A DNA stretch of 12,659 nt from JAGWAZ01 sp050248595. GTDB taxonomy: Bacteria; Bacteroidota; Ignavibacteria; OLB7. Of this stretch, positions 4,994 through 12,659 are shown one piece after another. The translations under genes and the position numbers were made by a program. The notes below the pieces were generated by a model. It was not told the DNA's origin. It saw nothing but the letters and a program-made list of their open reading frames with translations, and searched no databases. The stretch lies in NCBI GenBank assembly GCA_050248595.1, contig JBFWSB010000095.1:1-12659 (forward strand). Direction: 5' to 3'. Position 1 is the first letter of the stretch. Every line of letters starts with the position of its first letter.

Positions 4994-7237
4994 TTACCCT
5001 ACCAACTCACCTGCCATCCTCTTCTCGATTGCCCCGTTATATCGCTCTGCCATCTCAGCCACTGTTGTTGAGATTGCCGAGCCGATAGTGAACGATCCCT
5101 CCGTCACGTGGCCGAGAGGACGATACGGAACACCGAACTCTCCTGCAATGGCTTTCACACTCTCTTCCTGCTCTGGGTTGAAGCTGATAACTACGCGGGA
5201 CTGCGATTCGCCGAAGAGTGTTGAGATTTGATCTTCTCCCTCAACCTCAACGTTTGCACCAAGATTTCCCCCGAGACTGTTGATACTGCTCTCCGCCAAG
5301 GCAATTGCAATTCCTCCTTCGGATGTGTCGTGAGCCGAAGAGATCAGTCCTGAGTGAATCCCCTTCAGCAAGGCCGACTGCAAATTTTTCTCAGCCTGAA
5401 GGTCAATTTCAGGTGCATCGCCGACAACTTTTCCAGTGACAAGTGAAAGAAGTTCGCTTCCACCAAGTTCTGAACCGGTGTTTCCAAGCAAGGCAATCAT
5501 ATCGCCACTCTGCCGGAATCCGGCTGACGTTACGTGATTCAGGTCTTCAATAATTCCAAGCATACCGATTGTCGGCGTTGGGAAAACCGCCTTCTCCTGC
5601 GATTCGTTGTGAAAGGAGACATTCCCCCCTGTTACCGGTGTGTCGAAGGTGCGGCAGGCATCACCCATTCCGCGCAGTGCCTCGGCAAACTGCCAGTAGA
5701 CCTCTGGGTTGTATGGATTCCCGAAGTTCAGGCAGTTCGTAATTGCTACCGGAGTAGCACCGGAGCAGACGACGTTACGTGCTGCCTCGGCAACTGCTAT
5801 TGCTCCCCCCCGCCACGGGTTCAAGTATACATAGCGACTGTTGCAGTCGGTCGCGACAGCAAGTCCTTTCCCAGGAACTTCCTTCAGGCGAATAACCGCC
5901 GCGTCAGAATCAAACGACTGTGCCGTGTTTGTTCTCACCATCGAGTCGTACTGCTCGTAGACCCAGTGCTTGCTCGCAATGTTCGGAGATTCGAGAAGTT
6001 GGTTGAAGGCGTCTGATGGTGAAACATCCCCAATCAGTTCGCGAGGATCGGCTGAGCGCGTCTCTCCCAAGTAGGAGGCTTCCTTCTGTTCGCGGATGTA
6101 GACTGGTGCGCCACCGCCGAGGACAAGACTCTCGGCCGGAATGCAGGCAACCAGCTCTCCACGGTGGTAGAGTTCAATATTTCCATCTTCGGTTGTCTCG
6201 CCGATCCGTGTGATCGGTACATCCCACTTCTCACAGAGTAGTTCAGCTTTAGGAATATCCTCTTCCTCCAAAACCAAAAGCATTCGCTCTTGCGATTCAC
6301 TCAGCATGATCTCGTATGCCGACATATCATCTTCCCGCAGCGGTACTAAGTCGAGATTCACTTTCATACCAGTCCCCCCCTTCTCACTCATCTCCGATGT
6401 GGAGCAACTGATTCCGGCAGCCCCCATATCCTGCATCCCGACAACGATGCCTGAGGCAATCAGTTCGAGACTTGCCTCCAAAAGCATCTTCTCGTAGAAG
6501 GGATCGCCAACTTGAACGGTTGGACGCATATCTTCGGTCTTCTCATCAAATTCACGCGAGGCGAGGAGTGAAGCTCCGTGAATGCCATCCCTGCCAGTTC
6601 GCGCCCCCAAAATCATCACTGCTTTCCCAGGGCCACCACTCGTCGCCGAAGCTGTCTGCTCAGCCTTCACAATGCCGACAGCCATTGCGTTGACCAGCGG
6701 GTTATCGCGATAGCAATCTTCGAAGAAGACTTCACCACCAACGGTTGGAACACCGAATGAATTTCCGTAGTCCCCAATCCCTTTCACAACTCCTTCAAAC
6801 AGAAGCTTGGTCCGCTCGTTGTCGAGCTTGCCAAAGCGGAGTGAGTCGAGCGCGGCAATTGGGCGCGCACCCATCGTGAAGATGTCCCGAAGGATTCCCC
6901 CAACCCCTGTTGCAGCCCCTTGATATGGCTCGACTGCAGAGGGGTGATTGTGGCTTTCGATTTTAAAGCAGATTGCGTACCCATCCCCAATGTCCACAAG
7001 ACCGGCGTTCTCCTGTCCTGCTTCTACCAGCAGACGTGCTCCGCTTCTTGGGAGCAGCTTCAACTGTGCGATAGAGTTTTTGTAGCTACAGTGTTCGCTC
7101 CACATCACAGAGTAGACACCAAGCTCTGTGTAGTTCGGAGCGCGGTTGAGAAGGTGGCAAATCTTCTCGAACTCCGCTGCGGTCAGCCCAAGATTCTTGG
7201 CATCTTCTACGGTTGTTGTGCGTGTATCCGGATTCAT
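4994..7237 (-). CDS. purL: Phosphoribosylformylglycinamidine synthase subunit PurL
   Basis: PurL uses ATP and ammonia to turn formylglycinamide ribonucleotide into formylglycinamidine ribonucleotide, the fourth step of purine synthesis. The 747-aa length matches the short, stand-alone type (B. subtilis PurL is 742 aa), which works with separate PurQ (glutaminase) and PurS. Key motifs are present: WSEHCSYKNS with the conserved His at residue 49, KIESHNHPSAVEPYQGAATG near 91-110, VGGEVFFED, QDMGAAGISCSTSEM and TGGNVSFHNES. The repeated AIR-synthase-like halves are both complete. The ATG at 7237 fits the family's N-terminus (VEDAKNLGLTAAEFEKI follows at once). An in-frame TTG at 7300 would add 21 atypical residues, although it lies only 8 bases after accC. 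purQ, purS and other purine genes are not in this window. No Shine-Dalgarno sequence is seen. Confidence 0.95.
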   Translation of the reverse strand: MNPDTRTTTVEDAKNLGLTAAEFEKICHLLNRAPNYTELGVYSVMWSEHCSYKNSIAQLKLLPRSGARLLVEAGQENAGLVDIGDGYAICFKIESHNHPSAVEPYQGAATGVGGILRDIFTMGARPIAALDSLRFGKLDNERTKLLFEGVVKGIGDYGNSFGVPTVGGEVFFEDCYRDNPLVNAMAVGIVKAEQTASATSGGPGKAVMILGARTGRDGIHGASLLASREFDEKTEDMRPTVQVGDPFYEKMLLEASLELIASGIVVGMQDMGAAGISCSTSEMSEKGGTGMKVNLDLVPLREDDMSAYEIMLSESQERMLLVLEEEDIPKAELLCEKWDVPITRIGETTEDGNIELYHRGELVACIPAESLVLGGGAPVYIREQKEASYLGETRSADPRELIGDVSPSDAFNQLLESPNIASKHWVYEQYDSMVRTNTAQSFDSDAAVIRLKEVPGKGLAVATDCNSRYVYLNPWRGGAIAVAEAARNVVCSGATPVAITNCLNFGNPYNPEVYWQFAEALRGMGDACRTFDTPVTGGNVSFHNESQEKAVFPTPTIGMLGIIEDLNHVTSAGFRQSGDMIALLGNTGSELGGSELLSLVTGKVVGDAPEIDLQAEKNLQSALLKGIHSGLISSAHDTSEGGIAIALAESSINSLGGNLGANVEVEGEDQISTLFGESQSRVVISFNPEQEESVKAIAGEFGVPYRPLGHVTEGSFTIGSAISTTVAEMAERYNGAIEKRMAGELVG

Positions 7238-7308
7238 GGATTGTGTTGTATGATATGTGTTGTCAGTTATTTGTCGTTCAAACTTCTGTGGCTGCCACAA
7301 CTTCTGCT

Positions 7309-8748
7309 TTACGCCGATACTCCCTCCACTCTCTCCCTCACCCTCTCCTCCGTGAGAATAGCTGCGGCTGCCGCCATTCGGAGAAGCTCGTCGCTGACTT
7401 CTTGCTTTGGCTCTACCCAGTGCTTCTTCACGTAGCCGGTTGAGAAATTGCCGGAACGGAAATCTTCGTTTTGCAATACTGAGCGGCAGAATGGAATGGT
7501 CGTCGCCACTCCGGCAATGTGGTAGTGGTCGAGTGCTTTTAGTGTTCGCGCAATTGCAGCATCTCGATCTTCTCCCCAGCAGACGAGCTTCGCAATCATT
7601 GGATCGTAGTAGAGGGAGACTTCCATGCCGGGATAGATTGATGACTCGACGCGGATACCCTCGCCAACTGGCTCACGAAGATCGAAGATCCGCCCGATGC
7701 TCGGCAGGAAGTTATCGTATGAATCTTCAGCACAGATACGGCACTCAATTGCGTGACCCCGCCTCACAACATCTTCAGTCTTCACCGGAAGCTCTTCACC
7801 TCTGGCAACGCGAATTTGCAACTCTACCAAATCAAGACCAGTCACCATTTCGGTTACTGGGTGCTCCACCTGCAGCCGGGTGTTGACTTCGAGGAAGTAG
7901 TAGTTGCCGGAGGAGTCGAGGAGGAATTCAAGTGTTCCAGCATTCGTGTAGTTTGCCGCAGCTACAAGTTTCTCAGCACTTGCGAACATCCGCTTCCGCA
8001 AATCATCGTCGAGCGCAACTGATGGTGCTTCCTCAACAACCTTCTGGTGTCGTCGCTGAATTGAGCACTCCCGCTCACCGAGCACAAGGATATTCCCCTG
8101 CGAGTCGGCCACAACTTGAATCTCGATATGGCGTGGTTCCTCAACATACTTTTCAACGAAAACTTCATCGTCACCGAAGGCTGTCATCGCTTCACCCTGT
8201 GCAGCGCGCAGTCCACTCTCCAGTTCTGAGGCTTCACGTACAACGCGCATTCCCTTGCCACCACCACCGGCAGCAGCCTTCAGTAAGACAGGGTAGCCGA
8301 TCTCCTCGGCAGTCTCCCGAGCCTCTTCCAGCGAGGCAACGCCGGAAGTTGTTCCCGGCATTACTGGAACGCCAGAATCAATTGCCAGACGCCGCGCATT
8401 TGTTTTGCTGCCAAGATGTTCAATTGCTTCGGGCGAAGGGCCGACGAAGGTGATATTAGCTTCGGCACACCGCTTTGCGAAGAGAGCATTCTCGCTGAGG
8501 AAGCCGTAGCCGGGATGAATTGCGTCCGCCCCCGATCTCTTCGCAATCTCGAGGACTGCATCTACGCGGAGATAGGTTTCGCCCGGCGTAACTCCCGGCA
8601 GTCGATAGGCCTCGGTTGCCTCCTGAACGTACGGAGCAGGTGTGTCGATGTCGGAATAGATCGCCACGGTCTCGATTCCCATCCGCTCAGCTGTTCGAAT
8701 AATCCGGCGAGCGATTTCTCCTCTATTCGCGATAAGTAATTTCTTCAT
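7309..8748 (-). CDS. accC: Biotin carboxylase subunit of an acyl-CoA carboxylase
   Basis: This enzyme uses ATP and bicarbonate to carboxylate biotin on a carrier protein, the first half-reaction of acetyl-CoA or related acyl-CoA carboxylases. Residues found by alignment with E. coli AccC are all kept, with an offset of one or two: Lys115, Lys157 in the ATP loop (LLKAAAGGGGKGM), His207, Lys236 (RRHQKVVEE), Glu274, and Glu287/Asn289/Arg291/Glu295 in FLEVNTRLQVEHPVTE. The 479-aa length exceeds E. coli AccC (449 aa) by a C-terminal extension that includes an alanine-rich MAAAAAIL stretch. Parts such as RRGHAIECRICAED and SLYYDPMIAKLV recall the alpha subunits of propionyl-CoA-type carboxylases, so the acyl-CoA substrate is uncertain. 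No biotin carrier (accB) or carboxyltransferase gene is adjacent. It lies between mutS2 (52-base gap) and purL. The ATG at 8748 follows a weak GGA and gives the standard start MKKLLIANRGEIARRI. Confidence 0.93.
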   Translation of the reverse strand: MKKLLIANRGEIARRIIRTAERMGIETVAIYSDIDTPAPYVQEATEAYRLPGVTPGETYLRVDAVLEIAKRSGADAIHPGYGFLSENALFAKRCAEANITFVGPSPEAIEHLGSKTNARRLAIDSGVPVMPGTTSGVASLEEARETAEEIGYPVLLKAAAGGGGKGMRVVREASELESGLRAAQGEAMTAFGDDEVFVEKYVEEPRHIEIQVVADSQGNILVLGERECSIQRRHQKVVEEAPSVALDDDLRKRMFASAEKLVAAANYTNAGTLEFLLDSSGNYYFLEVNTRLQVEHPVTEMVTGLDLVELQIRVARGEELPVKTEDVVRRGHAIECRICAEDSYDNFLPSIGRIFDLREPVGEGIRVESSIYPGMEVSLYYDPMIAKLVCWGEDRDAAIARTLKALDHYHIAGVATTIPFCRSVLQNEDFRSGNFSTGYVKKHWVEPKQEVSDELLRMAAAAAILTEERVRERVEGVSA

Positions 8749-8800
8749 AGATCCAATAGTTCAAAACTAACCCAACACCTTAACTCCAATCTTCTATCCT

Positions 8801-11158
8801 CTACTTCAACTCCACAATCGTCACTCCAGCTCCCCCCTCGGTTAGCGCACCAAGCCTGAAGGTGGCAACGCCCGGATGGTCGCGGAGCAGATCGTGTGTT
8901 CGTTGCCGCAGAGCACCTGTCCCCTTTCCGTGAATAATCTCCAGTCGGTTGAGACCACCATTCATAGCGGCAGTAATTGCGTGATCGATCTCGACGGCAG
9001 CCTCCTCTGCATACATCCCACGCAGATCAACTCGCGTGCTTGCCTCGTTCGCGTTCACTACCCCTTCACGTGAGACGTACTCCTTCTTCCGCTTTTCAGA
9101 ACGGGTCACTTTCTCAAGTTCAGAAATATGGGAACGCATCCGTAGTGGACCGAACTGCACAACAACATTTCCCCCCTCGTCTGGCTCAACTTGAATCTCC
9201 CCAACTTCTTGTCCACCTTTCAGCTTTACTCCATCCCCCTTCTGGAACTCTTTCTTCACACTCTTCTCCTCTTTCTCCCTCTCCTCAACCATCGTCTTCT
9301 TCGTCTCCTCGATAGCCCGCCGCATCTCCTTCACACTCTCCTTCGATGCACCGGAACGAATCTCACGCAAGGTATTTTCAATCAGACTGTTTGCGCTAAC
9401 AAGTTTAGCCTGCGCCTCTTCACGCGCAGCGTTGATAATCTCCTGCCGCTTGGTTTTAAGCGTATCCCGTTCTTGGTGAAGTGTTGTACGAACTTCTTCA
9501 GCCTCACGCAATGCTTTTTGGTGCTCAGCTTCCAACAGTCGCGTCTCTTGAAGCGTTGTCTCCAGTTGCTCGATCAACCCAGTCAGCTCGTTCCGTTCTT
9601 CTCCGAGATAGGAGCGCGCGGAGTCAATGATCGTAGGATCGAAGCCAAAGCGAGCCAACAACTCGAAAGCGTAGCTGTTGCCGGGAACGCCAACTAAAAG
9701 GCGGTAGGTAGGTGAAAGCGTGTCGGTGTCGAACTCCATGCCAGCATTTGCCACACCATCGTTTTGGTAGGCGTAGACCTTTAGCGCACTGTGGTGAGTA
9801 GTTGCCAGAACGATTGCTCCCCTCGCGAGAAGTCGATCGAGGATGGCCGCAGCAATTGCAGCCCCTTCATCAGGATCGGTTCCTGTTCCAAGTTCGTCGA
9901 GCAGAACGATGTCTCCCTGTTGGACACTCTCCATGATTCCCTTCACCCGTGTCATGTGGGCACTGAAGGTGGAGAGATCGTTCTCTACCGATTGCCTATC
10001 CCCAATGTCGCTGAAGAGAGCTGCCGGGTGAACGATACAACGCTTTGCTGGAGGATGGATTCCTGTGAGAGCCATCATCGTTGCCAGACCCAACGTCTTG
10101 ATTGCAATCGTCTTGCCACCTGCGTTCGGACCGGAGATAATCACACAGTGATTTGTGCTATCGAACTCAATCGACATTGGAACAACTTGATTGAGTCGAA
10201 TCTGCAAGAGAGGATGGCGCGCATCTTCCAAGAGGAGGTCTTTCCCCTCACGAATCTCCGGCTCGATACAGTCGAACTCCTCGGCATAGCGTGCCCGGGC
10301 AACAATTGAGTCGAGAAGCTGCACACGCCAGACCGACTCGCGGAACTCATCGGCCTCACCACCAAGCTCTGCTGTCAGCGTCCGCAGAATCCGCTCTACC
10401 TCACGACGCTCGGCGAACGTCAACTCGGCAATCTCGTTGTTCATGTCGAAGATTTCTGCCGGTTCCAGGTAGACGGTAGAACCGGTGTTCGACTCACCGT
10501 GAATGATACCTGGAATCTTCCGCTTGTACTCAACGCGAACCGGAAGAACAAGTCGGCCTTCGCGAAGCGTGACATACTCTTCTGTCAGCAGTTCATCTTC
10601 AGCAACTCGTCGAAGAATCTTGCTGAGCCTTTCGCGCAGTGCACCAGACTTAGAAATGATTTCGCGGCGGATGTTGAAGAGATCGCGCGAGGCGGTATCC
10701 TTCACATTCCCGTTATCGTCAATCGCGTCGGCGATATGCTTCTCAAGAATTCTACTGGTGTGAATGCCGGCGGTGAGTTCACCTAACTCCGGAGCAAACT
10801 CTGAACGTGAGGCAAAGAAGTCGTGAACTTGCCGAAAGCCGAGAATCGTGGTGTAGACAGCCTGTAAATCTTCCCCACCAAGCCAAGCCCCTGACGTTTT
10901 GGAGAGCGTTAAGGCTGGTCTGATGTCGTAGACCCCATCTATCGGCACACGCTCATCCCGAACTAAGACGCTCCGGGCTTCCCCTACCATTCGCGTCTCA
11001 CGACGAATCGCTTCGACGTCAGACATCGGTCGAGCGTCGATAATGTGCTCCACACCGAGTGAGGAGGAAGCATAGCCGGCAATATGCTCGAGGATTCGGG
11101 CATACTCCAGTTGTTCGAGGCTCGATTCAATCAATCCGTTTCGTTCTTCCCCTTTCAC
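8801..11158 (-). CDS. mutS2: MutS2 family ATPase/endonuclease
   Basis: The 785 aa equal the length of B. subtilis MutS2. The layout is: N-terminal MutS core and clamp region; ATPase with Walker A GPNAGGKT at 343-350 and Walker B LLDELGTGTDP at 419-429; a long charged coiled coil at about 520-645; a KOW-like segment near 640-690; and a C-terminal Smr domain at about 709-785 with DLRG (711-714) and HGKGTGALR (743-751). MutS2 lacks the mismatch-reading domain of MutS. In different species it has been linked to suppression of recombination and, in B. subtilis, to splitting collided ribosomes. The start is GTG at 11158, inside a GTGA overlap with the yqeY stop; AGGAG lies about 10 bases upstream. 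This overlap suggests translational coupling. Compared with B. subtilis the N-terminus has about ten extra residues, so a slightly later start is possible. Confidence 0.95.
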   Translation of the reverse strand: MKGEERNGLIESSLEQLEYARILEHIAGYASSSLGVEHIIDARPMSDVEAIRRETRMVGEARSVLVRDERVPIDGVYDIRPALTLSKTSGAWLGGEDLQAVYTTILGFRQVHDFFASRSEFAPELGELTAGIHTSRILEKHIADAIDDNGNVKDTASRDLFNIRREIISKSGALRERLSKILRRVAEDELLTEEYVTLREGRLVLPVRVEYKRKIPGIIHGESNTGSTVYLEPAEIFDMNNEIAELTFAERREVERILRTLTAELGGEADEFRESVWRVQLLDSIVARARYAEEFDCIEPEIREGKDLLLEDARHPLLQIRLNQVVPMSIEFDSTNHCVIISGPNAGGKTIAIKTLGLATMMALTGIHPPAKRCIVHPAALFSDIGDRQSVENDLSTFSAHMTRVKGIMESVQQGDIVLLDELGTGTDPDEGAAIAAAILDRLLARGAIVLATTHHSALKVYAYQNDGVANAGMEFDTDTLSPTYRLLVGVPGNSYAFELLARFGFDPTIIDSARSYLGEERNELTGLIEQLETTLQETRLLEAEHQKALREAEEVRTTLHQERDTLKTKRQEIINAAREEAQAKLVSANSLIENTLREIRSGASKESVKEMRRAIEETKKTMVEEREKEEKSVKKEFQKGDGVKLKGGQEVGEIQVEPDEGGNVVVQFGPLRMRSHISELEKVTRSEKRKKEYVSREGVVNANEASTRVDLRGMYAEEAAVEIDHAITAAMNGGLNRLEIIHGKGTGALRQRTHDLLRDHPGVATFRLGALTEGGAGVTIVELK

Positions 11159-11610
11159 ACCCCTAAATCTCCTGAGAGTACTTGACGAACAATCGCCTGA
11201 ACGCGACCCCCATCTGCACGCCCTTTCAGTTCACTCATCGCCTTCGGCATCACGTTTTTAAAGTCATCAATTCCACTTGCTCCAACTTCACCCGCAATTC
11301 GTTTCACCGCCTCCTCAATCTCCTGATCTGTCATCTGCTTCGGCAAGTAATCTTCAAACACTGCAAGCTCTGATCGTTCCTTCTCGGCTAAGTCCTCCCT
11401 ACCAGCACTTGAGAACTGCTCTACGGCATCTTTGCTCATCTTCGCCTGCTTCTGAATTGCCTTCAGTTCATCCTCCTCGCTCACCTCCGCGCCTGATTTC
11501 TGCAACTGAAGTAGTGCTGCACGCAGCGTCCGGAGAGCGGCAACGCGCTTGGCGTCTCCCCCCTTCATTGCAACCTTCATATCTTCAACAATTCTCTCTG
11601 ATATTTTCAT
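11155..11610 (-). CDS. yqeY: GatB/YqeY domain-containing protein
   Basis: This 151-aa protein matches the YqeY family throughout. Recognisable pieces include the start KISERIVEDMKVAMKGGDAK, AALRTLRAALLQLQK, QAKMSKDAVEQFSSAGREDL, ELAVFEDYLPKQM and the family's typical end KGRADGGRVQAIVRQVL. YqeY is related to the tRNA-binding tail domain of the GatB amidotransferase subunit, but stand-alone YqeY has no proven activity; a tRNA- or translation-linked role is inferred. The protein is highly charged and helical, with no signal peptide. It is the first gene of the minus-strand cluster. Its TGA overlaps the GTG of mutS2, so the two are probably translated together, and that pairing suggests a shared ribosome-related context. 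No Shine-Dalgarno sequence precedes the ATG at 11610. Confidence 0.93.
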   Translation of the reverse strand: MKISERIVEDMKVAMKGGDAKRVAALRTLRAALLQLQKSGAEVSEEDELKAIQKQAKMSKDAVEQFSSAGREDLAEKERSELAVFEDYLPKQMTDQEIEEAVKRIAGEVGASGIDDFKNVMPKAMSELKGRADGGRVQAIVRQVLSGDLGV

Positions 11611-11826
11611 AGTTTCAACCGTAATGTTAGAATCCTTTAGCAGGTAGTTGGTGGATGATAGAATGTTGGGATTCCCTCACGCTCTTCTCCCCTTCTCTTT
11701 AACAGAATAGTGATAGGTGATGTAGAACCTCGTAGATAGCATTGGTGTGGAATGCTCCCTTCTCCACATTCTACCTAAGACCTTCTACTTACGTTATCAG
11801 CCGACAAAATTACCAATTCCAATCCG
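11611..11826. promoter_or_regulatory. Divergent intergenic region with alternative hairpins
   Basis: This 216-base gap lies between divergently transcribed yqeY and the BtuF-like gene and must carry both promoters; I cannot place -10/-35 boxes with confidence. On the plus strand two short hairpins overlap and exclude each other. One is AGCATT (11738-11743) with AATGCT (11751-11756), with a 7-base loop. The other is TGTGGA (11746-11751) with TCCACA (11763-11768), with an 11-base loop. Both stems are six perfect base pairs. This could be a small regulatory leader, but stems this short also arise by chance. I saw no recognisable B12-box, so a classical cobalamin riboswitch is not supported. Confidence 0.3.
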
Positions 11827-12659
11827 ATGAAGCGCGTTCTTTCACTGTTACCAAGCACAACGGAAATCGTTTACGAACTCGGCAGAGAGGATTCTCTGGT
11901 TGGAGTTACTCACGAATGTGATTTTCCCGACGAGGCAAAGGGAAAGCCACAAGTAACCTCTGCAAAAATCCACCCCGGAATGGAGAGCAAAGAGATCGAC
12001 CAACTTGTTCGAGAACAACTCGACGATTCGGGAACACTCTACGCCCTCGACATGAACCTTGTCCGCGAACTAAAACCAGAAGTTGTCTTAACACAGCAAC
12101 TCTGTACAGTCTGCGCAGTTGGGTTTGAGACGGTGCAGAAAGCAATGCTCTCCCTACCTGAACCACCAGTGGTGGTAAATATCGAGCCGAAAAATTTGGG
12201 AGAAGTTTTCGACTCTGTTCTTCAGATTGCTCAACTGATTGGGTGTGAAGAGGTCGGAAAAACTCTTTCAGATAACCTCCGCTCTTCGTTCAACGCAATT
12301 ACGAAAGCTGACTCTCCCCGGGTTCTCTTCCTCGAGTGGTTGATACCACCATTTTCTGCCGGACATTGGATGCCGGAGCTTGTAATTGGTGCTGGAGGAA
12401 TTCCAGTCTTAGCAAATCCGAACTCTCACTCGCGCCAACTTTCGTGGGAGCAGATTCGGAGTGAAGATTTCGATCTCCTCGTCGTCTCGTGCTGCGGTTT
12501 CAACGTGGAGCGGACGATGCAGGATGTAGAAATATCGGAGGAGCTACAGCAGCTTCTCGCCGAACGCCCTTCTCTCCGACTTATCGTCTTCGACGGCAAT
12601 CACTTCTTCAGTCGCCCCGGTCCACGTCTCGTAGAGAGTGCCACACTCCTCGCAGAAGC
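11827..12659 (+). CDS. BtuF-like cobalamin/metal-chelate-binding protein without signal peptide (partial, cut by right edge)
   Basis: The ATG at 11827 opens a frame of 277 codons that runs off the right edge. It starts directly with the periplasmic-binding-protein motif KRVLSLLPSTTEIVYELG (residues 2-19) and has no signal peptide or lipobox, so the protein appears cytoplasmic. Other motifs are GVTHECDFP (26-34), LTQQLCTVCAV (88-98), NIEPKNLGEVF (118-128), FLEWLIPPFSAGHWMPE (168-184), CCGFNVERT (222-230) and FDGNHFFSRPGPRLVES (255-271). This matches the COG0614/BtuF-related group often annotated as cobalamin-binding protein. Conserved His29, Cys31, Cys93, Cys96, His180 and Cys222/223 could ligate a metal or corrinoid, but this is inference. 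The role is presumably handling cobalamin or an iron chelate inside the cell. No transporter genes are visible, and there is no Shine-Dalgarno sequence. Only the extreme C-terminus is missing, judging by family length. Confidence 0.85.
   Translation, partial: MKRVLSLLPSTTEIVYELGREDSLVGVTHECDFPDEAKGKPQVTSAKIHPGMESKEIDQLVREQLDDSGTLYALDMNLVRELKPEVVLTQQLCTVCAVGFETVQKAMLSLPEPPVVVNIEPKNLGEVFDSVLQIAQLIGCEEVGKTLSDNLRSSFNAITKADSPRVLFLEWLIPPFSAGHWMPELVIGAGGIPVLANPNSHSRQLSWEQIRSEDFDLLVVSCCGFNVERTMQDVEISEELQQLLAERPSLRLIVFDGNHFFSRPGPRLVESATLLAE

Noticed and set aside
4947..5231. Plus-strand open frames opposite purL, accC and mutS2 as overlapping genes.
   Set aside because: They lie antisense to strongly conserved proteins and their translations show no family features, so they are shadows of the real genes.
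6374..6380. Runs of seven C (G on the coding strand) inside purL, here and at 5805-5811, as possible phase-variable tracts.
   Set aside because: They encode conserved glycine-rich motifs in an essential-type housekeeping gene and the frame is intact. Codon choice explains them better than phase variation.
7238..7300. Longer PurL start at the TTG at 7300.
   Set aside because: The extra 21 residues do not resemble the PurL family N-terminus, whereas the ATG at 7237 fits it closely.
11611..11826. Cobalamin riboswitch upstream of the BtuF-like gene.
   Set aside because: No B12-box-like conserved sequence or large multi-stem fold could be recognised, and the leader is short.

Overview
This looks like a bacterial chromosome segment of moderate GC content, dominated by housekeeping genes. 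The genes are tightly packed. Recognisable Shine-Dalgarno sequences are missing in front of most starts. PurL is the short, stand-alone type (about 747 aa), and MutS2 is full length with its Smr domain. Several kinds of short, palindromic dispersed repeats sit between genes. Together these suggest an uncultivated member of the Bacteroidota/Chlorobiota (FCB) group, for example a Kapabacteria- or Ignavibacteria-like lineage. This placement is an inference and is weakly held.

Left end (1-3135). A minus-strand gene with a textbook signal peptide starts at 171 and runs off the left edge. Just upstream of it (184-677, minus strand) is a stretch that reads like coding sequence but needs one stop read through and one frameshift; I interpret it as a decayed gene. 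It is antisense to the first part of an open plus-strand frame. The real gene in that frame is a large secreted serine esterase/peptidase of the alpha/beta-hydrolase (prolyl oligopeptidase-like) class, which probably starts near 655 rather than at the far end of the open frame.

Repeat-rich middle (3136-4980). Three families of short repeats, plus an A/T-rich tail motif, surround a DUF2071 (YqjF-like) gene. One arrangement (3175-3373) has inverted arms around a central palindromic unit. Another (4164-4327) is a direct-inverted-direct triplet whose first copy overlaps the DUF2071 start codon. The last codons and stop of the DUF2071 gene also lie in repeat-like sequence.

Housekeeping cluster (4348-11610, all minus strand). 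In transcription order: yqeY (GatB/YqeY-domain protein), mutS2 (overlapping yqeY by 4 bases), a biotin carboxylase (accC-like), purL, and a phosphoheptose-isomerase-like SIS protein, with DUF2071 last after the repeat-filled gap. Spacing from yqeY to the SIS gene is short enough for an operon. The products act in different processes: ribosome/tRNA-linked and DNA/ribosome quality control, acyl-CoA carboxylation, purine synthesis and sugar-phosphate metabolism. The cluster is therefore probably a growth-linked transcription unit rather than a single pathway.

Right end (11611-12659). A 216-base divergent intergenic region contains two mutually exclusive hairpins. It leads into a plus-strand gene for a signal-less, BtuF-like cobalamin/metal-chelate-binding protein, which is cut by the right edge. 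I found no CRISPR array, tRNA, rRNA, insertion sequence or obvious defence or biosynthetic system. The least ordinary parts of the window are the decayed antisense gene, the repeat mosaic around DUF2071, the large esterase, and the leader of the BtuF-like gene.
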